A stretch of DNA of 34,136 bases, from NCBI GenBank assembly GCA_007896885.1, contig VOIU01000029.1, forward strand, positions 1 to 34,136, written 5' to 3'. The stretch comes from Bacteroidaceae bacterium HV4-6-C5C. GTDB taxonomy: Bacteria > Bacteroidota > Bacteroidia > Bacteroidales > Bacteroidaceae. Under the pieces are notes generated by a model, which did not search any database, was not told where the DNA came from, and saw only the letters and a list, made by a program, of their open reading frames with translations. Below are positions 15,346 to 24,668 of this stretch, one piece after another. Position 1 is the first letter of the stretch, and each line of letters opens with the position of its first letter. The position numbers and the translations under genes were made by a program.

Positions 15346-16755
15346 ATGAAGTCTAATATAAGTATGGGCTATCTCCTGTTTTTATCCGTAGTGGCGGCAA
15401 TAGGAGGTTATCTTTTCGGGTATGACACGGCTGTTATCTCCGGTACTATTTCGCAGATCACAACTCTGTTTCATCTGGATGAAATACAAGAAGGCTGGTA
15501 TGTAGGGTGCGCATTAATCGGTTCAATTGTAGGAGTATCCTTTGCCGGTCAACTAAGTGATAAGTTTGGCAGAAAGATCACAATGCTCATTTCGGCAATT
15601 TTATTTTCCATGTCAGCAATGGGATGCGCTTTTGCCGGTTCTTTTACTGAGTTGGTTCTTTGGCGAATGGTCGGTGGTCTTGGCATCGGAGTTATCTCCA
15701 TTGTCTCTCCCCTCTATATTTCAGAGGTTTCGGTAGCTGAATGCCGGGGACGTCTGGTCGCGCTCTATCAACTAGCCGTAACGGTGGGTTTTTTAGGTGC
15801 TTATCTGGTTAATTATCAATTGTTACACTTTTCACATACGGCCAGCCTCTTCAATATTGCTTGGCTGGATCAGATTTTGATATCCGAAGTATGGCGTGCA
15901 ATGTTGGGTATGGCAGCCATACCGGCAGCTTTGTTCTTCATTATCATATTCTTTATTCCGGAGAGTCCGAGATGGCTGATTGTCCGTGATAAAGACGATC
16001 GTGCCCGCAAGGTTTTGCAAAAGATTAATCGTTCGGAATCGGAAGTCGCATATCAAATAGCCGATATCAAGCAAGTCATCTCTTCCGAAAACGGATCGAG
16101 CTGGAAATTATTATTCCAATCGGGAATATTAAGGGCCGTCATTATTGGTGCAAGCATAGCCATACTTGGACAATTTATGGGAGTAAACGCCGTGCTGTAT
16201 TATGGGCCTTCAATATTCGAAAGAGCAGGCCTTTCCGGTGGAGACGCCTTGTACAGTCAGGTTCTGGTTGGTATGGTAAATATGCTGACTACCGTTTTAG
16301 CAGTGTTCATTATCGACAAAATAGGGCGGAAGAAATTGGTCTACTATGGTGTTTCCGGAATGATAGCAGCACTATTGCTCATTGCATTTTACTTTAAGTT
16401 CGGTGTTGCATTTTCATTACCCAACACCTTTCTACTTTTCTTCTTTCTATTTTATGTGTTTTGTTGCGCCATCTCAATTTGTGCAGTCATCTTCGTACTG
16501 CTATCGGAAATGTTCCCCACGAGAATACGCGGTTTAGCGATGTCGATTGCTGGATTTGCCCTTTGGGTGGGAACCTATCTTATTGGACAGCTTACTCCCT
16601 GGATGCTCCAACATTTAACCCCCGCAGGAACATTCACTTTGTTTGCCGTCGTATGTATTCCATACATCCTGATTGTTTGGAAACTAATCCCTGAAACGAC
16701 AGGAAAATCGTTAGAAGATATCGAACGTTATTGGACCGGTTCGAAGCAAAAATAA
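15346..16755 (+). CDS. MFS sugar porter (XylE/GalP-like)
   Basis: The product is a 469-residue inner-membrane transporter with about 12 membrane segments. Sugar-porter family signatures are all present: GGYLFGYDTAVISG in TM1, DKFGRK between TM2 and TM3, PESPRWL after TM6, DKIGRKKL in the second half and PETTGKSLEDIE at the C-terminus. It imports a mono- or short oligosaccharide, probably with protons. Its place between the DUF4434 protein and the N-acylglucosamine epimerase suggests that it takes the PUL's released sugar, perhaps GlcNAc or ManNAc, into the cytoplasm. The known NanT of Bacteroides is also an MFS protein, but substrate cannot be decided from sequence. Confidence 0.9.
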   Translation: MKSNISMGYLLFLSVVAAIGGYLFGYDTAVISGTISQITTLFHLDEIQEGWYVGCALIGSIVGVSFAGQLSDKFGRKITMLISAILFSMSAMGCAFAGSFTELVLWRMVGGLGIGVISIVSPLYISEVSVAECRGRLVALYQLAVTVGFLGAYLVNYQLLHFSHTASLFNIAWLDQILISEVWRAMLGMAAIPAALFFIIIFFIPESPRWLIVRDKDDRARKVLQKINRSESEVAYQIADIKQVISSENGSSWKLLFQSGILRAVIIGASIAILGQFMGVNAVLYYGPSIFERAGLSGGDALYSQVLVGMVNMLTTVLAVFIIDKIGRKKLVYYGVSGMIAALLLIAFYFKFGVAFSLPNTFLLFFFLFYVFCCAISICAVIFVLLSEMFPTRIRGLAMSIAGFALWVGTYLIGQLTPWMLQHLTPAGTFTLFAVVCIPYILIVWKLIPETTGKSLEDIERYWTGSKQK

Positions 16756-16787
16756 ATCGACCTTAAAATTATAATTTAAATAAAAGT

Positions 16788-17951
16788 ATGGACTTTAAAC
16801 AATTAGCGGAACAGTACAAAAATGAACTGTTCAAGGATGTTATTCCCTTTTGGCTCAATAATTCTCAAGATTTGGAGTACGGTGGCTACTTTACATGTCT
16901 GGAGCGAGATGGAAAAGTTTTTGATACCGACAAATTCATCTGGCTGCAAGGACGGGAAGTATGGCTGTTTGCCATGCTCTACAATAAAGTAGAAAAAAAG
17001 CAAGAGTGGCTGGACTGTGCCATACAAGGAGGAGAGTTTCTTAAGAAGTACGGTCATGATGGCAACTATAACTGGTACTTTTCTTTAGACAGGCAGGGTA
17101 ACCCGTTGATAGAGCCTTATAACATATTCTCCTACACTTTTGCAACGATGGCTTTCGGGCAACTGAATCTGGCAACAGGTAATCAGGAATATGCCGATAT
17201 TGCCAAGAAGACATTCGATATTATTCTGTCAAAAGTAGATAACCCGAAAGGGAAATGGAATAAAGCACATGCCGGTACGCGGGAGTTGAAAAACTTTGCC
17301 CTTCCAATGATACTCTGTAACCTGGCTTTGGAAATAGAACATCTGTTGGATCCGTCTTATTTGGAAAAGACCATGGAAACTTGCATTCACGAAGTGATGG
17401 ATGTATTCTACCGTCCCGAATTGAGTGGAATAATTGTGGAGAATATTCTTTCCAACGGAGAACTGTCCGACTCCTTTGAAGGTCGCCAGATAACCCCGGG
17501 GCATTCTATTGAAGCCATGTGGTTTATCATGGATCTGGGTAAACGCTTAAACCGTCCCGACTTGATAGAAAAAGCCAAGAACATTACACTTACCATGATT
17601 AATTACGGTTGGGATAAGCAATACGGCGGTATATTCTACTTTATGGATCGTTTGGGTCATCCAACCCAACAATTGGAATGGGACCAAAAACTATGGTGGG
17701 TTCATATCGAAACATTGATATCTCTACTGAAAGGATATCAGTTGACCGGAGATCCCAAGTGTTTGGAATGGTTCGAGAAGATTCACGAATATGTATGGAC
17801 ACATTTTAAAGATCCTGAATATCCCGAATGGTTCGGTTACCTCAACCGTAGGGGAGAAGTGTTACTGTCGCTGAAAGGTGGAAAATGGAAAGGGTGCTTC
17901 CATGTACCTCGCGGACTTTTCCAGTGCTGGAGTATATTGGAAAAGCTATGA
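16788..17951 (+). CDS. N-acylglucosamine 2-epimerase (RnBP type)
   Basis: The product is 387 residues, an alpha6/alpha6-barrel of the AGE family (PF07221) that interconverts ManNAc and GlcNAc. It resembles the animal renin-binding protein/AGE over its full length: GGYFTCLERDGKVFD, WLQGREVW with Arg56, TPGHSIEAMW with His239 and Glu242, LEWDQKLWW with Glu308 nearby, DPEYPEWFGYL and GCFHVPR with His372. His239 and His372 match the two essential histidines reported for the cyanobacterial enzyme. These features separate it from the cellobiose and mannobiose epimerases of the same superfamily. B. fragilis uses such an epimerase in sialic acid catabolism, but no N-acetylneuraminate lyase is near it here. 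Confidence 0.92.
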   Translation: MDFKQLAEQYKNELFKDVIPFWLNNSQDLEYGGYFTCLERDGKVFDTDKFIWLQGREVWLFAMLYNKVEKKQEWLDCAIQGGEFLKKYGHDGNYNWYFSLDRQGNPLIEPYNIFSYTFATMAFGQLNLATGNQEYADIAKKTFDIILSKVDNPKGKWNKAHAGTRELKNFALPMILCNLALEIEHLLDPSYLEKTMETCIHEVMDVFYRPELSGIIVENILSNGELSDSFEGRQITPGHSIEAMWFIMDLGKRLNRPDLIEKAKNITLTMINYGWDKQYGGIFYFMDRLGHPTQQLEWDQKLWWVHIETLISLLKGYQLTGDPKCLEWFEKIHEYVWTHFKDPEYPEWFGYLNRRGEVLLSLKGGKWKGCFHVPRGLFQCWSILEKL

Positions 17952-18003
17952 AAAAATCTACAAATCTAATCAATCTATACGTTTAAACTAAAAATCAGAT
18001 TTT

Positions 18004-21000
18004 ATGAGAGAAACTGACCTAAGATTAATTAAAGATTGTCACAGGATGAAATCGTTTTGGTTTTCATTGGTGATACTTTTGTTGTGCTCCATCTCTGGTA
18101 ATGCACAGACAATTTCTGTAACGGGCATCGTCTCTGATGCATCAGGAGATGCTTTACCTGGAGTTAGTGTCGTTATAAAAGGTACTACTGAAGGAGCTGT
18201 TACCGATATTAGCGGGAAATATACTCTTAATGCGGGAAAGAACGCCATGTTGGTTTTTTCTTTTGTAGGAATGAAAACTCAAGAAGTAAATGTGAGTGGC
18301 AGAAGAACGGTCAATGTGAAAATGGTGGAAGATAGTGAAATTCTAGATGAAGTAGTTGTGGTAGGATATGGTGTGCAGAAAAAAAGTTCTCTGACGAGTG
18401 CTGTTTCTGCAATAAAAGGGGATGATCTTCTGAAAGCTCCTTCTACAAATATTTCTCAGATCTTAGGAGGACGCTTGCCCGGTATCTCTTCTGTGCAGGA
18501 ATCGGGAGAACCCGGTTTGGATCAGGCATCATTAAAAATACGTGGATCTATATATAGCGTAATGTACGTTGTTGATGGATTTCCGGTAAAGAATATTAAT
18601 GATATTGATCCGAATGACATTGAAAGTGTCTCGGTACTGAAAGACGGTGCTTCTGCTGCCGTTTATGGTCTTCAGGCAGCTGGAGGTATTATCATTATCA
18701 CTACCAAAAAAGGAGAAGCAGGCAAAACCAAAGTCACTTATGATGCTTCCTTTGGTGCGTCTATGAATGCTAACTTTCCTAAGTTTATGAATGGTCCACA
18801 GTTTGCATATTATTATAATATGGGAGATATGATGGATCAATTGGCAAATGGAACCATAAAAGATAAAAGCCAATACGTACCGGTTTACTCTAAGGAAAAT
18901 GTAGCAGCAATGACTAACAATGATCCGACGGATGGCTGGGACAATGTGAATTACATTGATAAGGTCTTCGGAACGGGTTTTAACCAGAAACATAGTGTGA
19001 CCATTCAGGGTGGCAATGAGAAAATGCGTTATTTTGCTTCTGTCGGATACTTGGGGCAAGAAGGTAATATTGAGAATTTCAATTATCGCCGGTATAATCT
19101 ACGAACCAATATTGAGTCCGATTTTGCGAAGAACCTTCATTTCTCATTGGGTGTGTCGGGTAATGTTGCTCGACGTAATACTCCGGGCTATGCTTCAGGT
19201 GGAACAGATAGTAATTCATCACTAGGAGAACAGGGTTGGTTGTCTGTTGCACATCAAGCAATTATAATGCATCCTTATTTACCCGAAAAATATAATGGTC
19301 TGTATACAGCTACTCTGCAAAACAACACCTCTTTGCCTAATAGCCCTTTAGCTGCAATATACGAATCGGGCTACAAGAAAACACGTAGCAATGATCTTCA
19401 AACAAACATCTCGCTTTCTTATAATGTTCCATGGATAAAAGGGCTTTCTGTAAAAGCTAACGGATCATATAGTTATGGAACTTCTCATAATAAAAATTTG
19501 AACACACCATATTCGACTATGGTTCGTAACAGTTCAATGGATTGGGTTCAGGCTGCCGATCCACGTGGTGTTGATTTGGGTATAAACCTTGGAGAAGGAC
19601 AATATACCTACGAGCAATTAGTTGGACAGGCTAGTATTAATTATGTGAATACATTTGGTAAGAATAATATTGATGTAATGGCTCTTGTTGAGGCTCGCGA
19701 TTATAAGGAGAATAGTATGTCTGCGTATGCAAAAAATCTGCCTTTCGCAGAATTGCCCGAATTGGGTCGGGGTGTTGCTACAGATTCCCCTATTGGTGGA
19801 TGGAGTGATGCATCCCGTTCGGCCGGCTACGTTTTCCGTCTAAAATATGATTACGATAATAAATATCTGGCAGAAGTTTCCGGACGTTATGATGGTTCCT
19901 ATAAGTTCTATGGAATGTCCGGTAAACGTTGGGGCTTTTTCCCTTCCGCTTCTCTCGGCTGGAGAATGTCAAAAGAAGATTTTATGAGTGGCCTTTCTTC
20001 TTTCTTGAACGATTTAAAAGTACGTACCTCTGTTGGATTATTAGGTAACAGTACAGTTCCCGCTTATTCTTTCTTGAGTCAGTACACTAATAATTACTCA
20101 TCTAATATTGTAATTAACGGAACTTTGTCTCCTGCATATTATACAAACGTTATTGCCAATCCATATTTGACATGGGAAAAGACATTATCGTGGAACACCG
20201 GATTCGATTTTACAATGTGGAATGGATTGTTGGGTATGGAATTTGATGCGTTTTATAATTATACCTATGATATTTTGACTGCAATGGGTTCAAATTATCC
20301 TCCTTCTATGGGAGGCTATTATCCATCGTGGAAGAATAATAATAAAATTGATGCCAAAGGGCTTGATGTCTTGGTTACCCATCGTAATAAGCTGCAATTG
20401 GCAGGAAAAGTCTTTAACTATGGTGTTAGTGCGAGTCTTACCTATTCCAAAACACGCTGGTTGGTTTATCCCGATAGTCCCAATACCATGGAGTGGAGAA
20501 AAGTCACCGGTACTGCGTATGGTGCTCTTATGGGCTGGGAAGCTGAAGGTTTGTTTAAGTCGGAAGACGAAATCACCAACTCAGCATGGTATGGCACCCG
20601 TCCTAATATAGGTGATATAAAATATAAAGACTTAAATGGAGATGGTAAGATTACCGAAGATGATAAAGCGATAATAGGCCGTAGCAACCGTCCTCAACTA
20701 ACTTATGGCTTAAATTTGAACTGCTCTTGGAATGGATTTGACTTTAACGCCCAGTTTACGGGTGGCGCATTATTTGATGTTTCCCTGACCGGTACTTATT
20801 ATAATGGATATGATGATAATACGGTTTGGACGCAACCTTTTAAAGAAGGTGCCAATTCCCCTTTATATTTGGTTGAAAATGCATATAGTACAGAAAACCC
20901 CAATGGTACGTTCCCACGTATAACAGCAGGGCATTTGACTCATGGAGGAGATAACGGTTTATCTTCTACTTTTTGGATGCGCGATGGAAAATACATACGT

Positions 21001-21207
21001 CTAAAATCTGCTCAACTAGGTTACACCTTCCCGCAAAAATGGATGAGAGTAATGAATCTACAGAATCTCAGACTATATGTTGAAGGATCCAACTTATTTA
21101 CAATAAGTGGTCTTCCTGCAGGTATTGATCCTGAATCACCGGGAGTCAACAATGGATATTATCCACAGCAACGGATAATAATGGGTGGTATCTCAGTAAC
21201 ATTCTAG
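18004..21207 (+). CDS. SusC-type TonB-dependent outer-membrane transporter
   Basis: The product is 1067 residues from the first ATG. The signal peptide is better explained from Met15 (ATG 18046: MKSFWFSLVILLLCS, cleavage near GNA-Q), so the first 14 residues may be untranslated or an n-region extension. A carboxypeptidase-regulatory-like domain follows (ITVTGIV-like start, PGVSVVIKGTTEGAVTDISG), then the SusC box LDEVVVVGYG, the plug with GASAAVYGLQAAGGIIIITTKKG, and a 22-strand barrel ending in the usual terminal Phe (GGISVTF). It forms the glycan import pore with the SusD protein encoded next. No anti-sigma signalling N-terminal extension (STN) is evident. This is the central gene of the PUL. 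Confidence 0.96.
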   Translation: MRETDLRLIKDCHRMKSFWFSLVILLLCSISGNAQTISVTGIVSDASGDALPGVSVVIKGTTEGAVTDISGKYTLNAGKNAMLVFSFVGMKTQEVNVSGRRTVNVKMVEDSEILDEVVVVGYGVQKKSSLTSAVSAIKGDDLLKAPSTNISQILGGRLPGISSVQESGEPGLDQASLKIRGSIYSVMYVVDGFPVKNINDIDPNDIESVSVLKDGASAAVYGLQAAGGIIIITTKKGEAGKTKVTYDASFGASMNANFPKFMNGPQFAYYYNMGDMMDQLANGTIKDKSQYVPVYSKENVAAMTNNDPTDGWDNVNYIDKVFGTGFNQKHSVTIQGGNEKMRYFASVGYLGQEGNIENFNYRRYNLRTNIESDFAKNLHFSLGVSGNVARRNTPGYASGGTDSNSSLGEQGWLSVAHQAIIMHPYLPEKYNGLYTATLQNNTSLPNSPLAAIYESGYKKTRSNDLQTNISLSYNVPWIKGLSVKANGSYSYGTSHNKNLNTPYSTMVRNSSMDWVQAADPRGVDLGINLGEGQYTYEQLVGQASINYVNTFGKNNIDVMALVEARDYKENSMSAYAKNLPFAELPELGRGVATDSPIGGWSDASRSAGYVFRLKYDYDNKYLAEVSGRYDGSYKFYGMSGKRWGFFPSASLGWRMSKEDFMSGLSSFLNDLKVRTSVGLLGNSTVPAYSFLSQYTNNYSSNIVINGTLSPAYYTNVIANPYLTWEKTLSWNTGFDFTMWNGLLGMEFDAFYNYTYDILTAMGSNYPPSMGGYYPSWKNNNKIDAKGLDVLVTHRNKLQLAGKVFNYGVSASLTYSKTRWLVYPDSPNTMEWRKVTGTAYGALMGWEAEGLFKSEDEITNSAWYGTRPNIGDIKYKDLNGDGKITEDDKAIIGRSNRPQLTYGLNLNCSWNGFDFNAQFTGGALFDVSLTGTYYNGYDDNTVWTQPFKEGANSPLYLVENAYSTENPNGTFPRITAGHLTHGGDNGLSSTFWMRDGKYIRLKSAQLGYTFPQKWMRVMNLQNLRLYVEGSNLFTISGLPAGIDPESPGVNNGYYPQQRIIMGGISVTF

Positions 21208-21229
21208 TCTAATCTTAAAATTAAATTTT

Positions 21230-22906
21230 ATGAAATTGAAAACTTTAAGCTTATATTTATTGGGATTATCTTTTAGTCTTTCTTCATGTAACGACTATTT
21301 GGATATGACTCCCACAGATAGCGTATCTGATAAAATGCTATGGAGCTCTACTCAAAATGCAGAGTATGCGGTCAATTATTTATATAAGTCTTTTTATGAT
21401 CTTAGTAATTTTACCTTAGGACAGTGTGCTGCGGGTATGACCGAAGGGCTCACCGATATGCTGAAATACGGCTCTTCCAATTATAACGCATTGCAATATA
21501 TACCCAGTGAGATAGCATACGGCGGTACCACGCTGACGGTAAATTATGTAACTGTTTATATGGGAACGTGGGAGACAATGTACACTTACATTCGTCGTAC
21601 CAATGAAAATTTATATAACTTACATCACTATGGAACTCTGAGTAAAAGTGATGCAACTCGTCTTGAGGCGGAAATGAGATTCGTCAGAGCTTTCCTTTAT
21701 TTTGACTTGATAAAGCGATATAAGGAAGTGATTATTTATGATGAAGACCTCCCTAAAATAACTAAAGATAAAGCCGTAAGCACAGAGAAAGATGCTTGGG
21801 ATTTTGTTGCGGCCGATTTGAAATATGCCGCTGAAAATCTGCCGGTAAAAGCCAGTGCTCATGGTCGTTTAGATAAAGGAGCAGCTTATGCATTCCTGAC
21901 TCGTGCAATGCTTTATGCAGAACGTTGGGCTGATGTGAAGAGTGCCGCCGAAGAAGTGGCGAAACTGGGTTATACATTGGAAAGCAATTATGCAGACTCT
22001 TACTCTAAGACAATTACCGATGGTAATAAAGAAGCGATTCTTCAGTATTGTTTTGATCAGAGTAAGTTCTCGGTCGGACACGATTTTGATTCATACTATG
22101 CTCCCGGCGGTGATAAAGCATTGGATGGGAATACGGTTGTCGGAGGTTTTGGTACCCCGACTCAGGAAATGGTAGAATCTTATGAGTTGTCTTCGGGAGG
22201 TTTTCCCGACTGGACGACTTGGCATACCACCGACGGAACTACAGAAGAGCCTCCTTATTCCAGTTTAGAGCCTCGTTTCCAAGCAACCATACTTTATAAT
22301 GGCTCTTCATGGAAAGGACGTAAAATTGAACCTTTTGTAAAAGGTACAGACGGTTGGGCTACATGGCTGGTTGAACCTAAACCGGAAGGCAGAACCACCA
22401 CCGGCTACTATTTACGTAAAATGGTGGATGAGGGACATAGCTTCAAAACCACTCAGGTAAGTACTCAACCTTGGACTGTAATCCGCTATGCAGAAGTATT
22501 ATTGAATTATGCGGAGGCTTGCTATCATCTGAGCGATGCTACGAATGCGAACGCTGCAATTAAGCAGATTCGTTCAAGAGTAGGATTGCCATATAAAGAC
22601 AAAGATGGAACTGATTTATGGGCTGCTATCAAGCAAGAGCGTAAAGTGGAATTAGCTTATGAAGGACAATGGTATTGGGATTTGCGTCGTTGGAAATTGT
22701 CTGCACAAACTTATGCCAATGGAGGTTTGAACAATTATCGTGTTCATGGTTTGAAGATAGAAAAGTCGGGTAATAATTTTGTATATACCTATGTGGAATG
22801 TGATACTCAAAATCGTAATTTTCCCGAGAAAATGTATATTTTCCCTATACCTCAATCGGAATTGAGTAATAATGCACTGGTCGATCAAAATGCAGAATGG
22901 AAATAA
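21230..22906 (+). CDS. SusD-like glycan-binding lipoprotein
   Basis: The product is 558 residues, a RagB/SusD-family outer-membrane lipoprotein that caps the SusC pore. The signal peptide ends in a lipobox with Cys20 (SLSSC-NDYLDM). TPR-like helices (AEMRFVRAFLYFDLIKRY, GAAYAFLTRAMLYA) and the C-terminal ELAYEGQWYWDLRRWK are typical. It starts 22 bp after susC. Substrate specificity cannot be read from the sequence. Confidence 0.95.
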   Translation: MKLKTLSLYLLGLSFSLSSCNDYLDMTPTDSVSDKMLWSSTQNAEYAVNYLYKSFYDLSNFTLGQCAAGMTEGLTDMLKYGSSNYNALQYIPSEIAYGGTTLTVNYVTVYMGTWETMYTYIRRTNENLYNLHHYGTLSKSDATRLEAEMRFVRAFLYFDLIKRYKEVIIYDEDLPKITKDKAVSTEKDAWDFVAADLKYAAENLPVKASAHGRLDKGAAYAFLTRAMLYAERWADVKSAAEEVAKLGYTLESNYADSYSKTITDGNKEAILQYCFDQSKFSVGHDFDSYYAPGGDKALDGNTVVGGFGTPTQEMVESYELSSGGFPDWTTWHTTDGTTEEPPYSSLEPRFQATILYNGSSWKGRKIEPFVKGTDGWATWLVEPKPEGRTTTGYYLRKMVDEGHSFKTTQVSTQPWTVIRYAEVLLNYAEACYHLSDATNANAAIKQIRSRVGLPYKDKDGTDLWAAIKQERKVELAYEGQWYWDLRRWKLSAQTYANGGLNNYRVHGLKIEKSGNNFVYTYVECDTQNRNFPEKMYIFPIPQSELSNNALVDQNAEWK

Positions 22907-22924
22907 CATTAACTAAATTGAATT

Positions 22925-24607
22925 ATGAAAAAAATAATATACTCCTTTCTTGGTATGCTGGCAATTCTTTCGTCGTGCCAAGAACCTGAATATGTACTAC
23001 CTACCGCCAACAGACAAGGCATCACCAGTCTGACAGCTATATTTGTTGAAGGTGAATATGCAGAGAAAGTGGCTGTGGAATATAAAATATCCGATTCTTC
23101 TGTAGACAAATTTGTAATACCTATACCGTACTATTATCCCGAATCGAGCGATAATGAAACGGAACAATACATGTCTAAATTTAAAGTCCAGGCGGAGTTG
23201 GCTCCAAACTATCAACTTTCTCCTTCTCTTGGCATTCTCGATTTGACTAAGGAGAACTACTTTACGTTGACAGAACCTGATGGAACCCAACGAAAAATAA
23301 GCATTTCGGGCATACGTAAGAAATCAAGTGCATGTCAATTGTTGAGTTTTGCATTGCCTGATCTTGGAGTGACAGGTTCTATTGATGAAGAAACGAAGTC
23401 CGTTGCTTTGCCGACTTTAGATGAATTAAAGGCAACCATGGCCACGTATACCCTGTCTCCTCATGCTACGATCTCACCCGATCCGGCTGTTGAAAATATA
23501 GACTATAATCAACCGGTGAAATTTACGGTGACTGCCCACGACGGAACTCAAGCGGTATATACTGTTGAAAAGAAGATTCCGGAAAAGATAAACTATGGTT
23601 ATCGTGCCGGAAGTGAATCATTGGCATATACCATTGATTTGACCACAAACGGAATGCCGGCTGTATCTCATCCTTCGATAGCCGTATGTGGAGGAAACCT
23701 GGTTGTTAATTATGGCGATGGATCGACTCCTATATACTTCAATGCTGCTACCGGTGGAACAAAACTCGGAACAGTGAATCTGGGTAATGCTACAGCTACC
23801 GGTTCTGTTACCAGTGATACGGGTGGAAACATGTTAATCTGTAATTATGCCCAGGCAGGTGAGTCATGGTCTCTTTATGCTACGAACGATGTGAAGCAGG
23901 AACCGAAGAAAATCCTTTCTATGCAAAATACCACTTCATTTCCTGTCGGGTCACGTTTGTCCGTAACCGGAGATATCTCTAGCAATGCTATTATAACCAG
24001 TGCTTTTGATGGCGTTGGCGCAGGTTCAAATCAGTTTATCCGCTGTGTCGTGCGAAATGGCGTAGTTGGTCAACCCGAGATTGTGACTGTTTCCGGAGTA
24101 GGTTATTGGTTCGCCATGGATGCTAATGCCAAAGTGGCTTACCGTACCACTGAAGTAGAAGATGGTTATTTTGTAGGGCACTATAACTACAACGACCAAC
24201 TTAACTATGTAGATGGAGCTTCCAATACCGCTACATCGGCATTAGGAGCCCAGAGCGATGGTAGCGGATGGGGATATAATAATAGCATTGTTTCCACAAC
24301 GACATTTAATAAAGCTACCTATTTGGCTTTCTATGCCGTTGGATATTTCCCGCAGTGGGGCATGAACTCTATCTTCTATCTGTATGATGTGAGCAGTGCG
24401 TCTGGTTTTAGCGGAACGGTTGATGCCACAGATATATTGAAGATGAGTTCTTCTGTGAAATCTTATAACGCAGCCGAACCATCCGAACCCCGTACCGGAG
24501 ACATTCTGCTAGTGCCATCTACTAATGGTTTCAAAATGAGTCTGTATTATGTAGATAACACTTGTAAAACGGTAGGGTGCTACAATTTTGATTGTATTAA
24601 AAAATAA
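22925..24607 (+). CDS. DUF5018-type surface glycan-binding lipoprotein candidate
   Basis: The product is 560 residues with a lipoprotein signal (lipobox Cys18, ILSSC-QEPEY). The N-terminal half carries two Ig-like modules in which xYxVxK-type strands close a domain (VKFTVTAHDGTQAVYTVEKK), as in DUF5018 (PF16410). The C-terminal 330 or so residues are rich in Gly, Ser, Thr and Tyr with repeated strand-turn patterns, suggesting a beta-propeller or similar fold. No enzyme motif is seen. Its place right after SusD is where SusE/SusF-like surface glycan-binding proteins are encoded, so glycan capture at the cell surface is the inferred role. Confidence 0.72.
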   Translation: MKKIIYSFLGMLAILSSCQEPEYVLPTANRQGITSLTAIFVEGEYAEKVAVEYKISDSSVDKFVIPIPYYYPESSDNETEQYMSKFKVQAELAPNYQLSPSLGILDLTKENYFTLTEPDGTQRKISISGIRKKSSACQLLSFALPDLGVTGSIDEETKSVALPTLDELKATMATYTLSPHATISPDPAVENIDYNQPVKFTVTAHDGTQAVYTVEKKIPEKINYGYRAGSESLAYTIDLTTNGMPAVSHPSIAVCGGNLVVNYGDGSTPIYFNAATGGTKLGTVNLGNATATGSVTSDTGGNMLICNYAQAGESWSLYATNDVKQEPKKILSMQNTTSFPVGSRLSVTGDISSNAIITSAFDGVGAGSNQFIRCVVRNGVVGQPEIVTVSGVGYWFAMDANAKVAYRTTEVEDGYFVGHYNYNDQLNYVDGASNTATSALGAQSDGSGWGYNNSIVSTTTFNKATYLAFYAVGYFPQWGMNSIFYLYDVSSASGFSGTVDATDILKMSSSVKSYNAAEPSEPRTGDILLVPSTNGFKMSLYYVDNTCKTVGCYNFDCIKK

Positions 24608-24618
24608 TATTTAGCTAT

Positions 24619-24652
24619 TTAGGGAATATTTCTTTATAGGAATATTCCCTAA
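24619..24652 (+). other. Perfect 12-bp hairpin inside the PUL operon
   Basis: TTAGGGAATATT (24619-24630) pairs perfectly with AATATTCCCTAA (24641-24652) around a 10-nt loop, between the DUF5018 gene and the first GHL10 gene. There is no T-run after it, so it is more likely a processing or stabilising element, or a partial terminator that separates susCD-level expression from the enzyme genes. Confidence 0.6.
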
Positions 24653-24668
24653 TTACAAAGAACTCAAT

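Noticed and set aside
18532..19059. A 175-codon reverse frame inside susC
   Set aside because: It is antisense to a clear SusC plug and barrel region, its product has no recognisable family, and no promoter or leader precedes it.
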